Below, one piece after another: positions 23,808 through 35,305 of a stretch of DNA of 64,000 nucleotides. Positions within the stretch are counted from its first letter, which is position 1. Every line of letters starts with the position of its first letter. The stretch is from Bolinopsis microptera. Taxonomy: Eukaryota; Ctenophora; Tentaculata; Lobata; Bolinopsidae. Below the pieces are notes generated by a model, which ran no database searches, was not told the origin of the DNA, and saw only the letters and a list, made by a program, of their open reading frames with translations. The translations under genes were made by a program, and so were the position numbers. The stretch lies in assembly GCF_026151205.1 (NCBI RefSeq), contig NC_087084.1:4891538-4955537 (forward strand), written 5' to 3'.

Positions 23808-24686
23808 ATAAGGATGTGTTATTGAATAATAACTGAGTATTTTTTTTCAAATAGTGATGTATTCTCAAAAATAAGTGATGTATTCTCAAATAGCGATGTA
23901 CTAAATGCCATACTTAAAGTTGAAAGGGCGCGGTGACGGAGTGTACAGGAGATGGAAGAGAGCTTTAAATTTGTTTTTTAGTACCAACACAAGACTCAGT
24001 CTAGACGGGGGTTTCACACTGAAACTATGTGGCTCTATAACACGGTTAGGGCTTAAACTCTTAAAGAACTCACTGCAGATATGTATGTGTAGACACACGT
24101 TATAGCCGTGAATTTTTCCAAGTTTCTAAAAAGAACGGTTGAGTATTGAAAAAAATTCTATAGTAATAGAAATATACAAGGGGTTCGGGCACCGCAAAAC
24201 TATGTAACTCCAAAATAAAGTACAGTTTAAAGATTAAAAGAGGCACTGAAAATAGGTGAATTTGAGGACCGTTCCGTCCTCTATACTTCTATACGAATTC
24301 AACGCAACAAGGGATTCACGACCTTAATTTAAAATGATAAAAACAGAAAAACAAACCACCGCGTTATCTAGCTAAGCAGCTAGTTATTTCTCATGGAGCC
24401 ATTACAGCCTGGATCAGTAATCTAGATTGTCATGTCTTACGAACCCGATGCATATCTTTGCATATGATGATCTTTGCATATCTTTGCATATCTTTGCATA
24501 TCTTGCAGTGTGCAGTTTTAAAGGGAGGATCCCTTGGTTGAATTCTATTAATAAAATAAGATTAACCTGCTGCATCTATATATGTGTTTTCGTCAGTTAA
24601 TCTAGTGATCAGCTGGCAATCAATTCATACGAAAAAGTAAGATTTGTGCTTTTGTACTTGTAGCAATGACCAGTACGTCTACTCAC
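23808..24686. other. Unassigned spacer
   Basis: No gene is recognised. It contains a short ATCTTTGCAT tandem run (about five units, 24450-24510). Overlapping frames on both strands at 23900-24105 look like chance. Confidence 0.5.
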
Positions 24687-24809
24687 CGGAAAAGCTCTAG
24701 TCTTCGTTGCTTGGCATCCACATATTTCTAGATTTCTCACAATTGCAATAGAGACTAACATTCCACCAACTGTAATCAGACAGAAGAAGATCCAGCAGCT
24801 AATCCTCAT
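24687..24809 (-). CDS. Possible first exon with a hydrophobic leader (unrecognised)
   Basis: Forty-one codons from ATG at 24809 begin MRISCWIFFCLITVGG, a basic start followed by a hydrophobic run like a signal peptide or membrane anchor. A Cys-containing stretch (LEICGCQATKTR) follows. The frame ends on a strong donor, CCG|GTGAGT at 24687/24686. I found no downstream exon on this strand and no homologue comes to mind. Either it is the first exon of a small secreted or membrane protein, or chance coding beside a chance donor. It is listed because leader and donor occur together in one frame. Confidence 0.25.
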
Positions 24810-26372
24810 GGTAGATACCTTTGTTCAAGTGTTAGACATCATTTTGTATCTGTTGACCTCAACGACCTCTATCCCTTCAGCAAAACCTACAGCAGCAAAC
24901 AACAAGAACCAGAAAGCAGTAAGCAGTAAGAATCTTGTATCATGTATACGACTCCAAATCACTAACGTAAAACTAACAAAAGTACAACCTCACTACCATA
25001 TCAAAAACCTGATAACAAAATCAAACATCACAATCCTCCCAACCAACACCTCACATTGACCAATTCAATCTCAACGCCAACAACCACCCTCTCCAACACA
25101 GAACCGGACAACTTGATACTGATCAGTTAATAGCAATATTGTAGGCCAGCCTGACTGACCTCTCGAGCACAGTTTAATATGATCAAAAATTAAATTGAAA
25201 AACGATGTGTATGTGTATGTTTGTGTTGTCTGGAGACCTCTGCGTTTCATTAGACAAAATTAGAAATAAGGGGGTATATTAATAAGGGATATAGAGTTGG
25301 ATATAGAGCACGGCCTACACACACATATTATTCTTCCAATCTAATCAGTACGAAGCTTCATTACTTAGCAACAGAGAGTTGGTCGCATAGAGAGAGAGGG
25401 GGAGACCGGAGAGGAAGACACAAACAGGATATTTTCTATTTTTTGTTGTTGTTGTTGTTGTTGTGTCTTACCTTGGTTTATGTTGGAGGCTGGGGCTAGA
25501 GGTTCAGGTTTGCATAGGATTGAGTTGTCTTGGAGAGACCGGGGAGGGTCTTGCTGCATGATGATCAAGAGAGAGAGAGATAGACGTGCTGAAAATCAAA
25601 ATCTAAAGCCTATTACAGTGGTATATAATACAGCTGCTGCGCGAGTCAATCAGCTCAAGCGAGAGCCCGGAGCAAGAGGCTGTGTTTCCAATCAGAGCGC
25701 AGGAAGGTCGTGGAGGAGCCAATCAGAGCGCCGAGGAGAGGGTAATTCAGCCAATGGGAGCGCGAGTTGGGCAGCGAGTCCACCAATAGGAAGAGATGTA
25801 GGAGCACGTGCAGATCTAGCCATCACTAGGAGTCACAGCGTGGGGTCCGACTCTATGTTCCCGTGTTGTTGCTACGGAGGTCACGTGGCGTTGTCATGAA
25901 AACCCACGTGACCAACTCGCATCCAGTGGATCGATAACAATAATTTGACGTGTATACACGACGAGAGAGGAGAGAGAGAGAGAGAGAGTCAAGGGAGGTT
26001 TGTATAGAAACTGTAATTAAACGAGGAGCTATCCAATCAGAATATTGCGTTTTAATCACGTGATCCGAGCTGGCCAGTCAGAAAAAGGAGCCGGTTGTAT
26101 TAGGAGAGTTCACAGATTTGTACAGAGATGATATACGTGACACACGATTCACGGTGTGTGCGCAACAAGTCACAGGGCCTGGAGACATATGATGTGGTAT
26201 ACAACATGTTACAACATGACGGAACGTGGTTTTTTGTGGAGAGGGTTAAAAATGAAAGTTTTGACTTGCATACTTCACTGTTAAAATCATGGGAATTGTT
26301 ACTAACCTGGAGGGTAACCTGGAATATTTGCTGCATTCCAGAAGGGGTTTCTGTAAACAGTGTAACAGTCAA
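24810..26372. other. Gene-free stretch with palindromic CACGTG pair
   Basis: No gene is recognised. It contains a TTG microsatellite (about 25443-25463), GA microsatellites near 25965-25988, and an inverted pair GGTCACGTGG / CCACGTGACC at about 25880 and 25905 separated by roughly 14 nt. An isolated 139-codon plus-strand frame at 25480-25899 shows no known motif. Confidence 0.45.
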
Positions 26373-26437
26373 ACGATCTTCTGAAGTCTGCAGCATTTTT
26401 GGTATCTGGAGAACTGAAATGCATTTAATTTTAACAT
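26330..26437 (-). CDS. Possible orphan exon (unrecognised)
   Basis: On the minus strand a stretch reading VLQIPKMLQTSEDRLTV and on to GMQQIFQ is bounded by a good acceptor (ATGCATTTCAG) and by candidate donors (CCAG|GTTACC, then CTCCAG|GTTAGT). It is open through the whole interval and could also be part of a 128-codon frame starting with ATG at 26486. I do not recognise the family and cannot connect it to another exon. Treat it as a weak gene-model hint. Confidence 0.2.
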
Positions 26438-26486
26438 CAAATAATTGAACGACATCGCGGTAAGAAAGAAGAGGGAAGAGTTTCAT

Positions 26487-27623
26487 AACTTTTCAGCATA
26501 CAATATTTGTTTGCTGCACTGAATTGTTCCATGACTCAAAGTTTAAGTTGGATAGAATAAACAAAATTGAGTTATTATTAAGTTATTGTCTTCATCAACT
26601 TGTACGATTATCTTCCTGATTTAGTATTAGCATTATCCTGATTAGGTCGTTGCGTTGGCAGTGGTACGGTACAGTTTGTATAGAAATAATATAGATAACA
26701 AATTAATTATTTTGAATTTTGTGGAAAATCGACAACTGAGAATGAGATATAGCGTACTCGGTAATTCTTGGCTTAGAACTCAGTTATTTTTTGTCCGGCG
26801 CGATTTATATTTCCACAAAAAGTACATTGCATTGCAAAGACTTCATTCAAATTTCGTGAATCGCGCGGGGTACAATCTGTTGCTATGTATTCTAAATCAG
26901 TGTATAATGAAATGATAACGGACTTATAAAAATCACTCGGGGTGCTTTTCTAACATCTAAGTGAATAACAAACTCAAAAAACGTTATTCATACTGTCATA
27001 TTTCTCCGTAAAAAGCACAATGCAATAGTGTGCGAGGTGCTTTTGTTGTTTGTCGAGATGCCTCGATCGAAAGCGATCTTAAAGTTAAATTACATTTACA
27101 AGTCCCCGTAATTGTAAATGTAAATTATGGTCGGTACACGTCGACGCGACTTAATCTAGCATTTTAAGGGAAATTTTATGCGTATGTTAATATTGTATTC
27201 TGTGTAAAATTATCTTTATCCCGGTTGTTGCGACAAGTGAAAATGCTCTTATTACTATTAGGGAAAGGAGATTACTCGACGTTTCAATGTAACTACATCG
27301 TATTCATGATCTCAAATTATTTGTTATATAGTAGTGTTGAAAGTGTTAAAAAAATAAAATTCCAATCCGGATTTTACATATGTTAATATTATTATACTTA
27401 TAGACATGATGTGCTCAGTGCTTTTTGTTTTTTGGAGACATATTATTATTGCATAGTGCGCGCCTTTTTCATTTTTCCTCCCTAAAAATGTGAAATGGGT
27501 GTTGTCACCACGCGGCGGCCACGGGCCAGGATTTGCGTAATCTTTTGGCACGGATCATATATCTTAGTTTGAATAAATTAACTACTATATCGCCGTATCA
27601 TAAAACCAAATTTAACATAATAG
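26487..27623. other. Unassigned AT-rich spacer
   Basis: No gene, known repeat or strong structure is recognised. Short frames near 26655-26915 and 27324-27551 show no motif. Confidence 0.45.
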
Positions 27624-27954
27624 TATTTGACCAAAACCCATAATCATGGGTAGAGTGAACCGCTGCCAGTGTCTCTCTTTTCCAAACAAAAGAAAATGAT
27701 ATTAATTTGAGGAACCGTCCGCAAATGCAAATTGATACCGAGAATGAAATCGGTCGCTCACTTTTCCCATTCAATAAGCTTTATTACAATACGTAAGCCG
27801 TGAATGAATGGGAAAAGCGAGCGACCGATTTCATTCTCGGTATCAATTTGCATTTGCGGACGGTTCCTCAAATTAATATCATTTTCTTTTGTTTGGAAAA
27901 GAGAGACACTGGCAGCGGTTCACTCTACCCATGATTATGGGTTTTGGTCAAATA
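27624..27954. repeat. Near-perfect 331-bp inverted repeat (150-bp arms)
   Basis: The left arm 27624-27773 starts TATTTGACCAAAACCCATAA. Its reverse complement fills 27805-27954, around a 31-nt loop. By eye the arms differ at about one position (AAAAGTGAG against AAAAGCGAG). There is no coding and no clear target duplication. The near identity implies a recent origin or ongoing correction. A transcript would fold into a 150-bp double strand, a potential small-RNA precursor; a foldback transposon is the other possibility. Confidence 0.85.
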
Positions 27955-28643
27955 TCATCTCTTTTTGATTATAATGTCAGGATAATTTACACAGTCGAAA
28001 CTTAATAAGGAGGTAATTTCAACGATTTCGAAATTTTACCTTTGAAAACGTTTCCTTGTGTTTAGGTAGGCATATCTGTCAATAACAGACTGAATATAGC
28101 ACTTTTTACTCATTCAAGTTGGCATTAAATTCATATATAATGCCATTTTAATATCGTGGGAAAGCAGAATATATTCGAAATCACGAATGAGCAAAATTCT
28201 CACCTTTCGCACGTGCAAACTTTGAGCGGACGTTGCGTGCGCATAAAATATTGAATCACCATAAATTTTTGCATAGTGTTATTTAATATATAGTTTGATA
28301 AGCATGAAAAGTTTCAGAAGATTTCAAAAAGAACTTGGATCACAACGGGACTCCAAAGTTGGTAAAAATCGTGAAAATAACAATTTTTAGTGATTTTAGC
28401 TATTTTAAATGAATTTGGGTGTGTCCCCACGTGTGCAACTTTTCGATTTTCAACTTTAAAACTAGCCTATAACACAATTTAGACCTTTAGGAAGCAAAAT
28501 TGAGCTCCACAACCCAAGGGATGGCCCAACACCAGAGAATACTAATTCACAACTTTTGTGTTTTTATAAAATTATTCTTCAAAAAAGCACAAACTTCAAT
28601 AGCGAATATCTTTATGAAGGAGCAAGGTAGGAAAACTTTCCGG
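27955..28643. other. Unassigned AT-rich spacer
   Basis: No gene or repeat is recognised between the hairpin and the next TIR element. Confidence 0.45.
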
Positions 28644-28898
28644 TAGATTTTCAGAATGGTAATCTTGTTTTGCTCTTATGAGTGGGTCAATCATTTATTT
28701 TTAATTGTAGTTGACGAAATGAGAGTCTCCACTCAGTGTGTTAAAACATAATTCTTTGTCGACGTTTCGGCTACATGCCTTTGTCATAAACAGGACGTAC
28801 TGAAAACTTACATAGCTCAATAAATGTAATAGATTTGTAGTGTTGTAATTAGTTTAAAACATTTCGTCAACTACAATTAAAAATAGATTTTCAGAATG
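28644..28898. mobile_element. 190-bp TIR element inside a 15-bp direct repeat
   Basis: Perfect 26-bp inverted ends (TATTTTTAATTGTAGTTGAC and its complement) lie at 28696-28721 and 28860-28885, with TA at each outer edge. The interior contains TCGACGTTTCGGC, a string often seen in invertebrate dispersed repeats. Outside it, TAGATTTTCAGAATG is present at 28644-28658 and again at 28884-28898, overlapping the right edge. This suggests a larger insertion of about 225 bp with a 15-bp target duplication. No coding. Confidence 0.65.
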
Positions 28899-29797
28899 CT
28901 TGAAAAATTATCTAAGGTGAAAATGTCCTCAGATTTTGAATAAAATTACTCCTTAATGCTTTAAAATCGATTTGAAAAGTTGTTATTTTATCAAAAATCA
29001 AGTTTTAAAAACACTTAAATTGATGACGTCATCAAGTGATGATGATGACGATAAATTATTTTTCGATATAATGTAAACTAAAGTATAAACAATTATCTTT
29101 AAAACCTGTGGTTCGAAATGACTGTATCTTTTATACTTTTGAATCTACGGACACTTAAATGTAGGCTACAATTTACTGCAAAAGCGTCTATACATATATA
29201 TATATATAGCTTCACGACAATCTGTTGTAAAACAGGGGTTCCAGAAAACCCACTTCCCGATACTCCTGCAACATGAATTTTTTTTTACAGTCGATTTGGA
29301 CAAGGTCTAGACGCTCTGCAAAGTTTCAGATCTCTAACTCAATTTTAACATGGTTTTTAAGGCACCTGAATATGGCGATTTTGGGTTTTTTACCTAATTT
29401 CGTATAACATGCTGGCGCGTATTTTGCGCAAATTTCTTAAAAACCTCCACAGAACTATTTCTTATTCCTGTCATCTTTAACATTGAATTAGAATGTTTTG
29501 AACTTAAATATACCTGCTGAACTACTTTCGATGAGTCTTAATGCCTGGAAAACAATAAAGGGGATATAATAGTATAGGGGGTACATAGTGTTGTGAATAT
29601 AAGGGCAACGGTTATGCTTGCCAGCATTGTGATAATATTAAAATGAACATTTATAAGTCTGAACTACATATAATTATATTTGAACTTTTAGCAATCTTTC
29701 CTTTTCTACACAGTTGTGTCTGTGAGCCATATTAACAATTTAAGTTTTTTTTAATTCGTAGTGGATACACCACTACTACTAGCTATAACATGGGCCA
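28899..29797. other. Unassigned AT-rich spacer
   Basis: No gene is recognised. It holds an AT microsatellite near 29190-29205 and a GATGACGTCATC palindrome near 29020. Confidence 0.45.
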
Positions 29798-30115
29798 CAC
29801 CGCGCTTCAAATAATGCTTCTTCCCGAGATCGTAGCACTACTAGACTGGGCCTTGTCCATTGTTAATGGACTAGCCCGGCGCGCTAAAATTTTGAGAAGA
29901 AAGCGCGGTGCGTGCTACATTTGAAGAAATTTAGACGAGTAACATCCGTCAATACTGGGCCGCTTTGTATCACGTCGCGATACCTGATTTCTGTTAAATC
30001 TCATGGCAATTTGCCGCGAGATTGGAGATGGCCGGGCACTTGTGAGCGGCAGACGCCACAGCGCGGAGCTAGGGCCACCACGAGCTAATACAGTGGGAAG
30101 GATTGACATCTTCAA
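29798..30115. other. GC-rich island with competing inverted repeats
   Basis: The block is GC-richer than its surroundings. CACCGCGCTT (29798-29807) pairs with AAGCGCGGTG (29901-29910). The overlapping CTTCAAAT pairs with ATTTGAAG (29919-29926), and GTAGCAC (29832-29838) with GTGCTAC (29912-29918). An inner hairpin GTCCATTGTTAATGGAC lies near 29853-29870. The outer pairings are mutually exclusive. It could be a structured RNA, a terminal structure of an element, or chance. Short frames on both strands look like by-products of composition. Confidence 0.35.
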
Positions 30116-30820
30116 TCAAACTGAACCGTTAATAAATTTATCAAGCTATCTGAACTCTGAGGCTGTTAAACATAAACCGATTTTATTATAGTCAAAGATC
30201 ATATATATATGACAAAATGCCGGGCGGCTACTTCCAGCATAACCATCTTAAAGTTTCGACCTTATACTAAAAGATTACACTAGTCTAGACTTGACAGACG
30301 CTGTAACCCCTTTTGATCGCGTGCACGAGAGGTATACAACGTGTAGCAAGTCTAGACTGGTTTCGTGATCGTATTCGCCATAAAATTGCTGGGTGAAATA
30401 GATTGCAACTTTTGCCAAGCGAAAAATCACAGATGACAATTGACAATCATGGTTCTCGTTAGTAAGACTTAAACATGGCTAAAGTTGACTAAACCATAAA
30501 CTAACCTTGTCTGACATGAACTGTAATATTTTCATCCAATCACCGTTCCGTTCATCAGCTGTGCAATATTGTGCCCAAACTTGCTCATTCATTACTGCAA
30601 CTGTTCCAAATAAGTTTAGAATATAGGATATTTCTACAGAATTTATCGCAATATATTTAAATTTTATTCTGAATCTATTACAATGATCGAGAGACAGAGA
30701 AAATCATGTAAAAACACAGTGAAACACAGCTTTATTTAGATAAAATACGGAAAGGTAATTATCAATATGAAGCACGGATCTGATTTTTTAAACTGCATAA
30801 ATTTCTTGAACAGCAAAGCC
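30116..30820. other. Unassigned spacer with a small inverted repeat
   Basis: AGTCTAGACTTG near 30281 is matched by CAAGTCTAGACT near 30348, giving an 80-bp foldback. Nothing else is recognised. Confidence 0.4.
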
Positions 30821-32186
30821 TTAAGGGGGGGGGGCCAATGGATATTTTTTTGTGAAACTTGATTTCGAGATAGCAGTTGACCAACAAACTAGGACCAGTG
30901 ACCGAACTTTTGAGGGGGTCCCGGACCCCAACCGCCAAACGGTGCCCGCGGGGCAGCCACGCCCATATTTGGTCCAAATTAGGCCCAATTTAGCCAAATA
31001 CTCTGAACATGCCCAAAACCCAAATTTTAGGTGCTCTACTTGTAGCTAGTGGCCTCTTGAAGTCGTATATGAAATTTCATCAAGATTGGACAAAAAATGA
31101 CTGAGTTATGAGCCAAAAACCATATGCCCATATTTGGGCATACGCACCAAATTTGGTAGATTTCGTCCCATAAATTGGTCAAATATCAATATTTTTCGCT
31201 GAAACTTACTTTATATGAAAGGTAAGCCTAAACTACATATTCTCTGTAAGTTATAGCTTTATATCTGTTTAAATGTGGATACTAAGGCGAAAAGACCACA
31301 AAAAATGAACTAAATTGCCCATATCTTGGTTCGCGATATTCGCGGAATTGATCTCATTAAAATTGTAACAACTCAATCAGTTTTCAAAATTTTTCCATGA
31401 AATTTTTGGAATCGACTCGAAATCGCATTTCCACCTTAGTTTGAGAACAGATTTTTGATTAAGGCCTCAAAAAAAATTTGGCGGCCAAATTCTGAATTTC
31501 TCCGGGAAAATTTTGGAATTTGGCCGCCAAATTTTTTTGGAGGCCTAAATCAAAAATCTGTTCTCAAACTAAGGTGGAAATGCGATTTCGAGTCGATTCC
31601 GAAAATTTCATGGAAAAATTTTGAAAACTGATCGAGTTGTTACAATTTTAATGAGATCAATTCCGCGAATATCGCGAACCAAGATATGGGCAATTTAGTT
31701 CATTTTTTGTGGTCTTTTCGCCTTAGTATCCACATTTAAACAGATATAAAGCTATAACTTACAGAGAATATGTAGTTTAGGCTTACCTTTCATATAAAGT
31801 AAGTTTCAGCGAAAAATATTGATATTTGACCAATTTATGGGACGAAATCTACCAAATTTGGTGCGTATGCCCAAATATGGGCATATGGTTTTTGGCTCAT
31901 AACTCAGTCATTTTTTGTCCAATCTTGATGAAATTTCATATACGAGTTCAGGAGACCACTAGCTACAAGTAGAGCACCTAAAATTTTGGTTTTGTGCATG
32001 TTCAGGGTATTCGGCTAAATTGGGCCTAATTTGGACCAAATATGGGCGTGGCTGCCCCGCAGGCACCGTTTGGCGGTTAGGGTCCGGGACCCCCTCAAAA
32101 GTTCGGTCACTGGTCCTAGTTTGTTGGTCAACTGCTATCTCGAAATAAAGTTTCACAAAAAAATATCCATTGGCCCCCCCCCTTAA
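30821..32186. mobile_element. 1.36-kb foldback element with G-run ends and TTAA flanks
   Basis: TTAA at 30821-30824 is followed by ten G and CCAATGG. The right end mirrors it as CCATTGG, nine C and TTAA at 32183-32186. The arms 30825-31493 and 31515-32182 are inverted copies with few differences by eye, joined by about 20 nt. The same small frame (beginning MKLDFE or MKLYFE) can be read from each arm and ends near the same place, as symmetry requires. No transposase is encoded. TTAA flanks suggest piggyBac-type target choice; G-run ends are not the canonical CCC ends of that group. I judge it a non-autonomous foldback. Confidence 0.85.
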
Positions 32187-32474
32187 CTGAGAAAAATATA
32201 AAAATTAAAATGGCTTACGTGGACTTACTCACATTCGGTCAAACAAGCTACATACCGGAAAACACTCATTTAGAATTATCATAACTTAACTAAAATTTGT
32301 CCTTGTCTAGGCTGGTAAGTCAAACGGTTCATCATACATATAATATTTAGAAAATCTACGGAAGAAGCAGTTGCGGTACGGTAAAAATGTAGGTTTTCGA
32401 CTAAAATCAGGGCTCCTCAAACGTCAACTTTCCACTGATTTTTTCTCATTTATATCCTCAAAACGGCTGCAGAT

Positions 32475-35305
32475 TCAACTTTCTGTGTCCATCACCCCGT
32501 CCGTTTTGTCGTGTAGTATAACGTACTCGCGCGTGCTGAACCCGAATTTGACGATATCTCGTTCTTTTAGTTCGTAGTACCTGGAAAGTAGGATGGTAAG
32601 GAATGATATCTGTAGTTTGTTCTGCAGGGTGATCAGTAAGCTTTGACCTATTGGTAGATTTACCAATACATTATAGAAATGGGTCCGTGAATTCGAAATA
32701 TGTTACAATTTCAAATAGTTTCCAAATTAATTTCAAAGAAATAACGTCTTCAGTCGCCGAATTACCTCCGTGCCTCGATCTTGACGTTGTTGAGGAAGCT
32801 ACCGTTGGTACTTTCCAGGTCCATTAGATATGGTTTAACTTTCTGTGTCTGTGAGCCGTCCTGTCTAATATGGTCTACTAACCTGAAGGATGATATGTAA
32901 AACTCAAGTTTCAACACAAATATTTACAAAGAATGTGTCCAAAAATCTCGTCGAAGTAGAAAGAATATTCAATGAAAACTTGAGGAATGCTATGATATTT
33001 GTTCAATCAATAAATCAGTATTCTTCATCAGCGTATTAATATTTGTTCAACTATTTCCTCAGATAAACCTGAATTGTATAACTGCATGCTGAGATGAACA
33101 GGATGGGTGATCTGCAGGGATATCTACAATCTTCCGTTCCCTTCCTATCAGATAGCCACTGATATAGAATTTGTGTCAAGTATTTAATTTGTTTATCAGT
33201 TAGCTAAATAACTTTAACAATCTAATTTTGAACGGGCCTTATCTCAAGTAGGTTACTGAGATGGATGTGTTATGGATGTGTTATGGATGTGTTATGGATG
33301 TGTTAAGATGTTATGGTGTTAAGACGAGGTTGTTATCAGCATTACGGTTAATGTTGCGCTTTAATTTCCTTATGTATAGTTAATGTATCTCCAATATTCA
33401 TAATAGCCATAATGAAGCTTGGCACGTGCAACACGTCTTTAAAGTCTCAACTCCATAGTCAGAATTTCCGGGAAATGACTGGACACGGCCACATGATAAG
33501 CATTAAATTTCACGTAAATTCCAGAGAGCGCGCAAACCGAACCGTCGTGCCATTACAATTGACAATTTCTCTTTCGTAGAGATGATGTACCTGCGCGCTA
33601 CATTAATAAACATTTTTAATAGCGACCGCAGTTTTGGGGCGACATAGCGTTATGTGGGAAGTCTGCGAAAGACCGAATTTCTGCGATAACGCCGCACAGA
33701 TTCAGGAGTGAAAATGTGATAGAATGGCGGAAAAATACTAATGGTGCTTTTCAACTGTGGAATTCGAGTTGTTCCAAGGATTCACATAAGCTTTATTAAT
33801 GATATGAAGGGACTGATAAGAGTAAGATTCCGCTTTCGTGTTCATAAGCAAGTCACATAGTTTACATTCTTGTAAATTGACTGTTTCAATAGAATAACCC
33901 TGACCTGTTGCGATGAATATACATGGTTGGCAACGTCTCAGCTCCCTTGAAAGGGTACAATCTCCACTTCGTTTTAGGAATCCTAGCTTCTTGGGGTTCT
34001 GCATACTTTATAACAATTCCTTTGTAAGTGTTCCTTTCCTCGGCTAGTTTACCAGATTTCTCGTAGTTTGGTGCTGATAGGTCCTGGAACAAGGTAACTT
34101 GAAAGATCGAACAAAAATTCATTGCAATGAACTGCATATTTTCGCATATAAACAGTAACAATTCCCTAAACCATTTCACCAAAAATTAAAGCATTACCTT
34201 CTTTTGCCCCTCTCCATCTTCACCCTTGTCTGCGTTTTTATCAGGTTTCATTTTCCTATCCTTATCCTTCTTATCCTTCTTCTTCTTATCACTCTTCTCC
34301 CGATCTTCTGTCTCCATCTCCCTCTCCTCCTTCCTTCGTTTCCGCTCTATAAGATAACCTTCTAGTCCGGCTCTGTCCCCTCCTACATACTTTGAGGGTG
34401 TATCTAGGGGGACAAGTAGCCAGGAACTTGAATTTTATTAATTAATTAGTTAATTGAGCTAATTAATTGGTTAATTAATCTAATTGAGTAGTTAATTAAG
34501 CTGATTAAGTAGTCGATTAATCAAATTAATTGGGTGATTCATCTGATTCTAACGGTGTGTAACCAATCTTAAAAGAGATAATTTATTTAAATATCGTTTG
34601 AAGTTAAAATGTTTTATGTTTTCAGTTTACAACGAATTGTTTTAAATGTACTAGAGCCCAAACACCCACCCCTGAATTAAACTTACTCATTGAAGTATTC
34701 CTAGGTTGGGGACTGTTATTGTTCTGACTATTATTGAGACTACTGTTGAAACTCTGACGTCGAGGACTGGATTGTTGTTGTTGTTGTTGGCGGTTGTTAC
34801 GCTGTTGTTGGCGGTTATTACGCGCTGGGGGTGAGCTCTCTCGTTTTTGTTCTGAAGTTTTTTGTTACAAAAATTAAGATTAATTGTTAATTAAAACTAA
34901 CAACATAAGGAAAACCTCCCAATAAACAAGCAAGCGAACATACAGAACTGAACTTAGATTTAAATATTTTCCTTAAATTAATTGGAAACAACCCGTGTCT
35001 TTGAAGGTGTGGATTATCGATATGGGCGGGGTAGAAATACCGTTTTTCATTTCATTTCATTACATGACGAACACACATCAATAGTAAGCAGTCACTGTTG
35101 CAATGATCACACAACACCAACCATACCTGATACCTTATTTGGTATAACTGAGGTCACGTGACTACCAAATACGGTCACGTTACTATTAAATATGATCACG
35201 GGACTACCACTTACTGGATCTGGCAGGAGCAGGGCTGTCTGAGGAGGATGAGGAGGAGTCTGAGGAAGAGGAGGTGGAGGTTTGTCTTTTTCTGGAGGAG
35301 CCCAT
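32475..35305 (-). CDS. SNIP1: SNIP1 orthologue: FHA-domain nuclear protein, 7 exons
   Basis: Exons on the minus strand: 35305-35215, 34851-34687, 34403-34198, 34083-33905, 33158-33069, 32882-32766 and 32580-32475. Every intron is GT-AG and phases join, giving 318 codons including stop. Human SNIP1 has about 396 residues. The N-terminus is low-complexity Ser (TSTSSSSSDSSSSSSDS), then Gln/Asn/Arg-rich, then Lys/Asp/Glu-rich. The conserved part begins YKGIVIKYAEPQEARIPK, continues WRLYPFKG and the FHA domain (SGYLIGRERKIVDIPADHPS, SSQHAVIQFR, STNGSFLNN), and ends YYELKERDIVKFGFSTREY. The GR, SxxH and NG positions expected for phosphothreonine binding are present. Family knowledge: SNIP1 is a spliceosome-associated protein that also modulates SMAD and NF-kB transcription. 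The FHA identity is strong; the start is the only ATG leading into the Ser-rich exon. Confidence 0.93.

Noticed and set aside
25480-25899. 139-codon plus-strand frame as a gene
   Set aside because: It spans simple repeats and palindromes and has no homology I can recognise.
29798-30115. Ribosomal RNA fragment
   Set aside because: Compared from memory with conserved 18S and 28S segments, none of the diagnostic strings appear.
30852-32156. Two identical small proteins on opposite strands
   Set aside because: They are mirror readings of the two arms of a foldback element and show no known domain.
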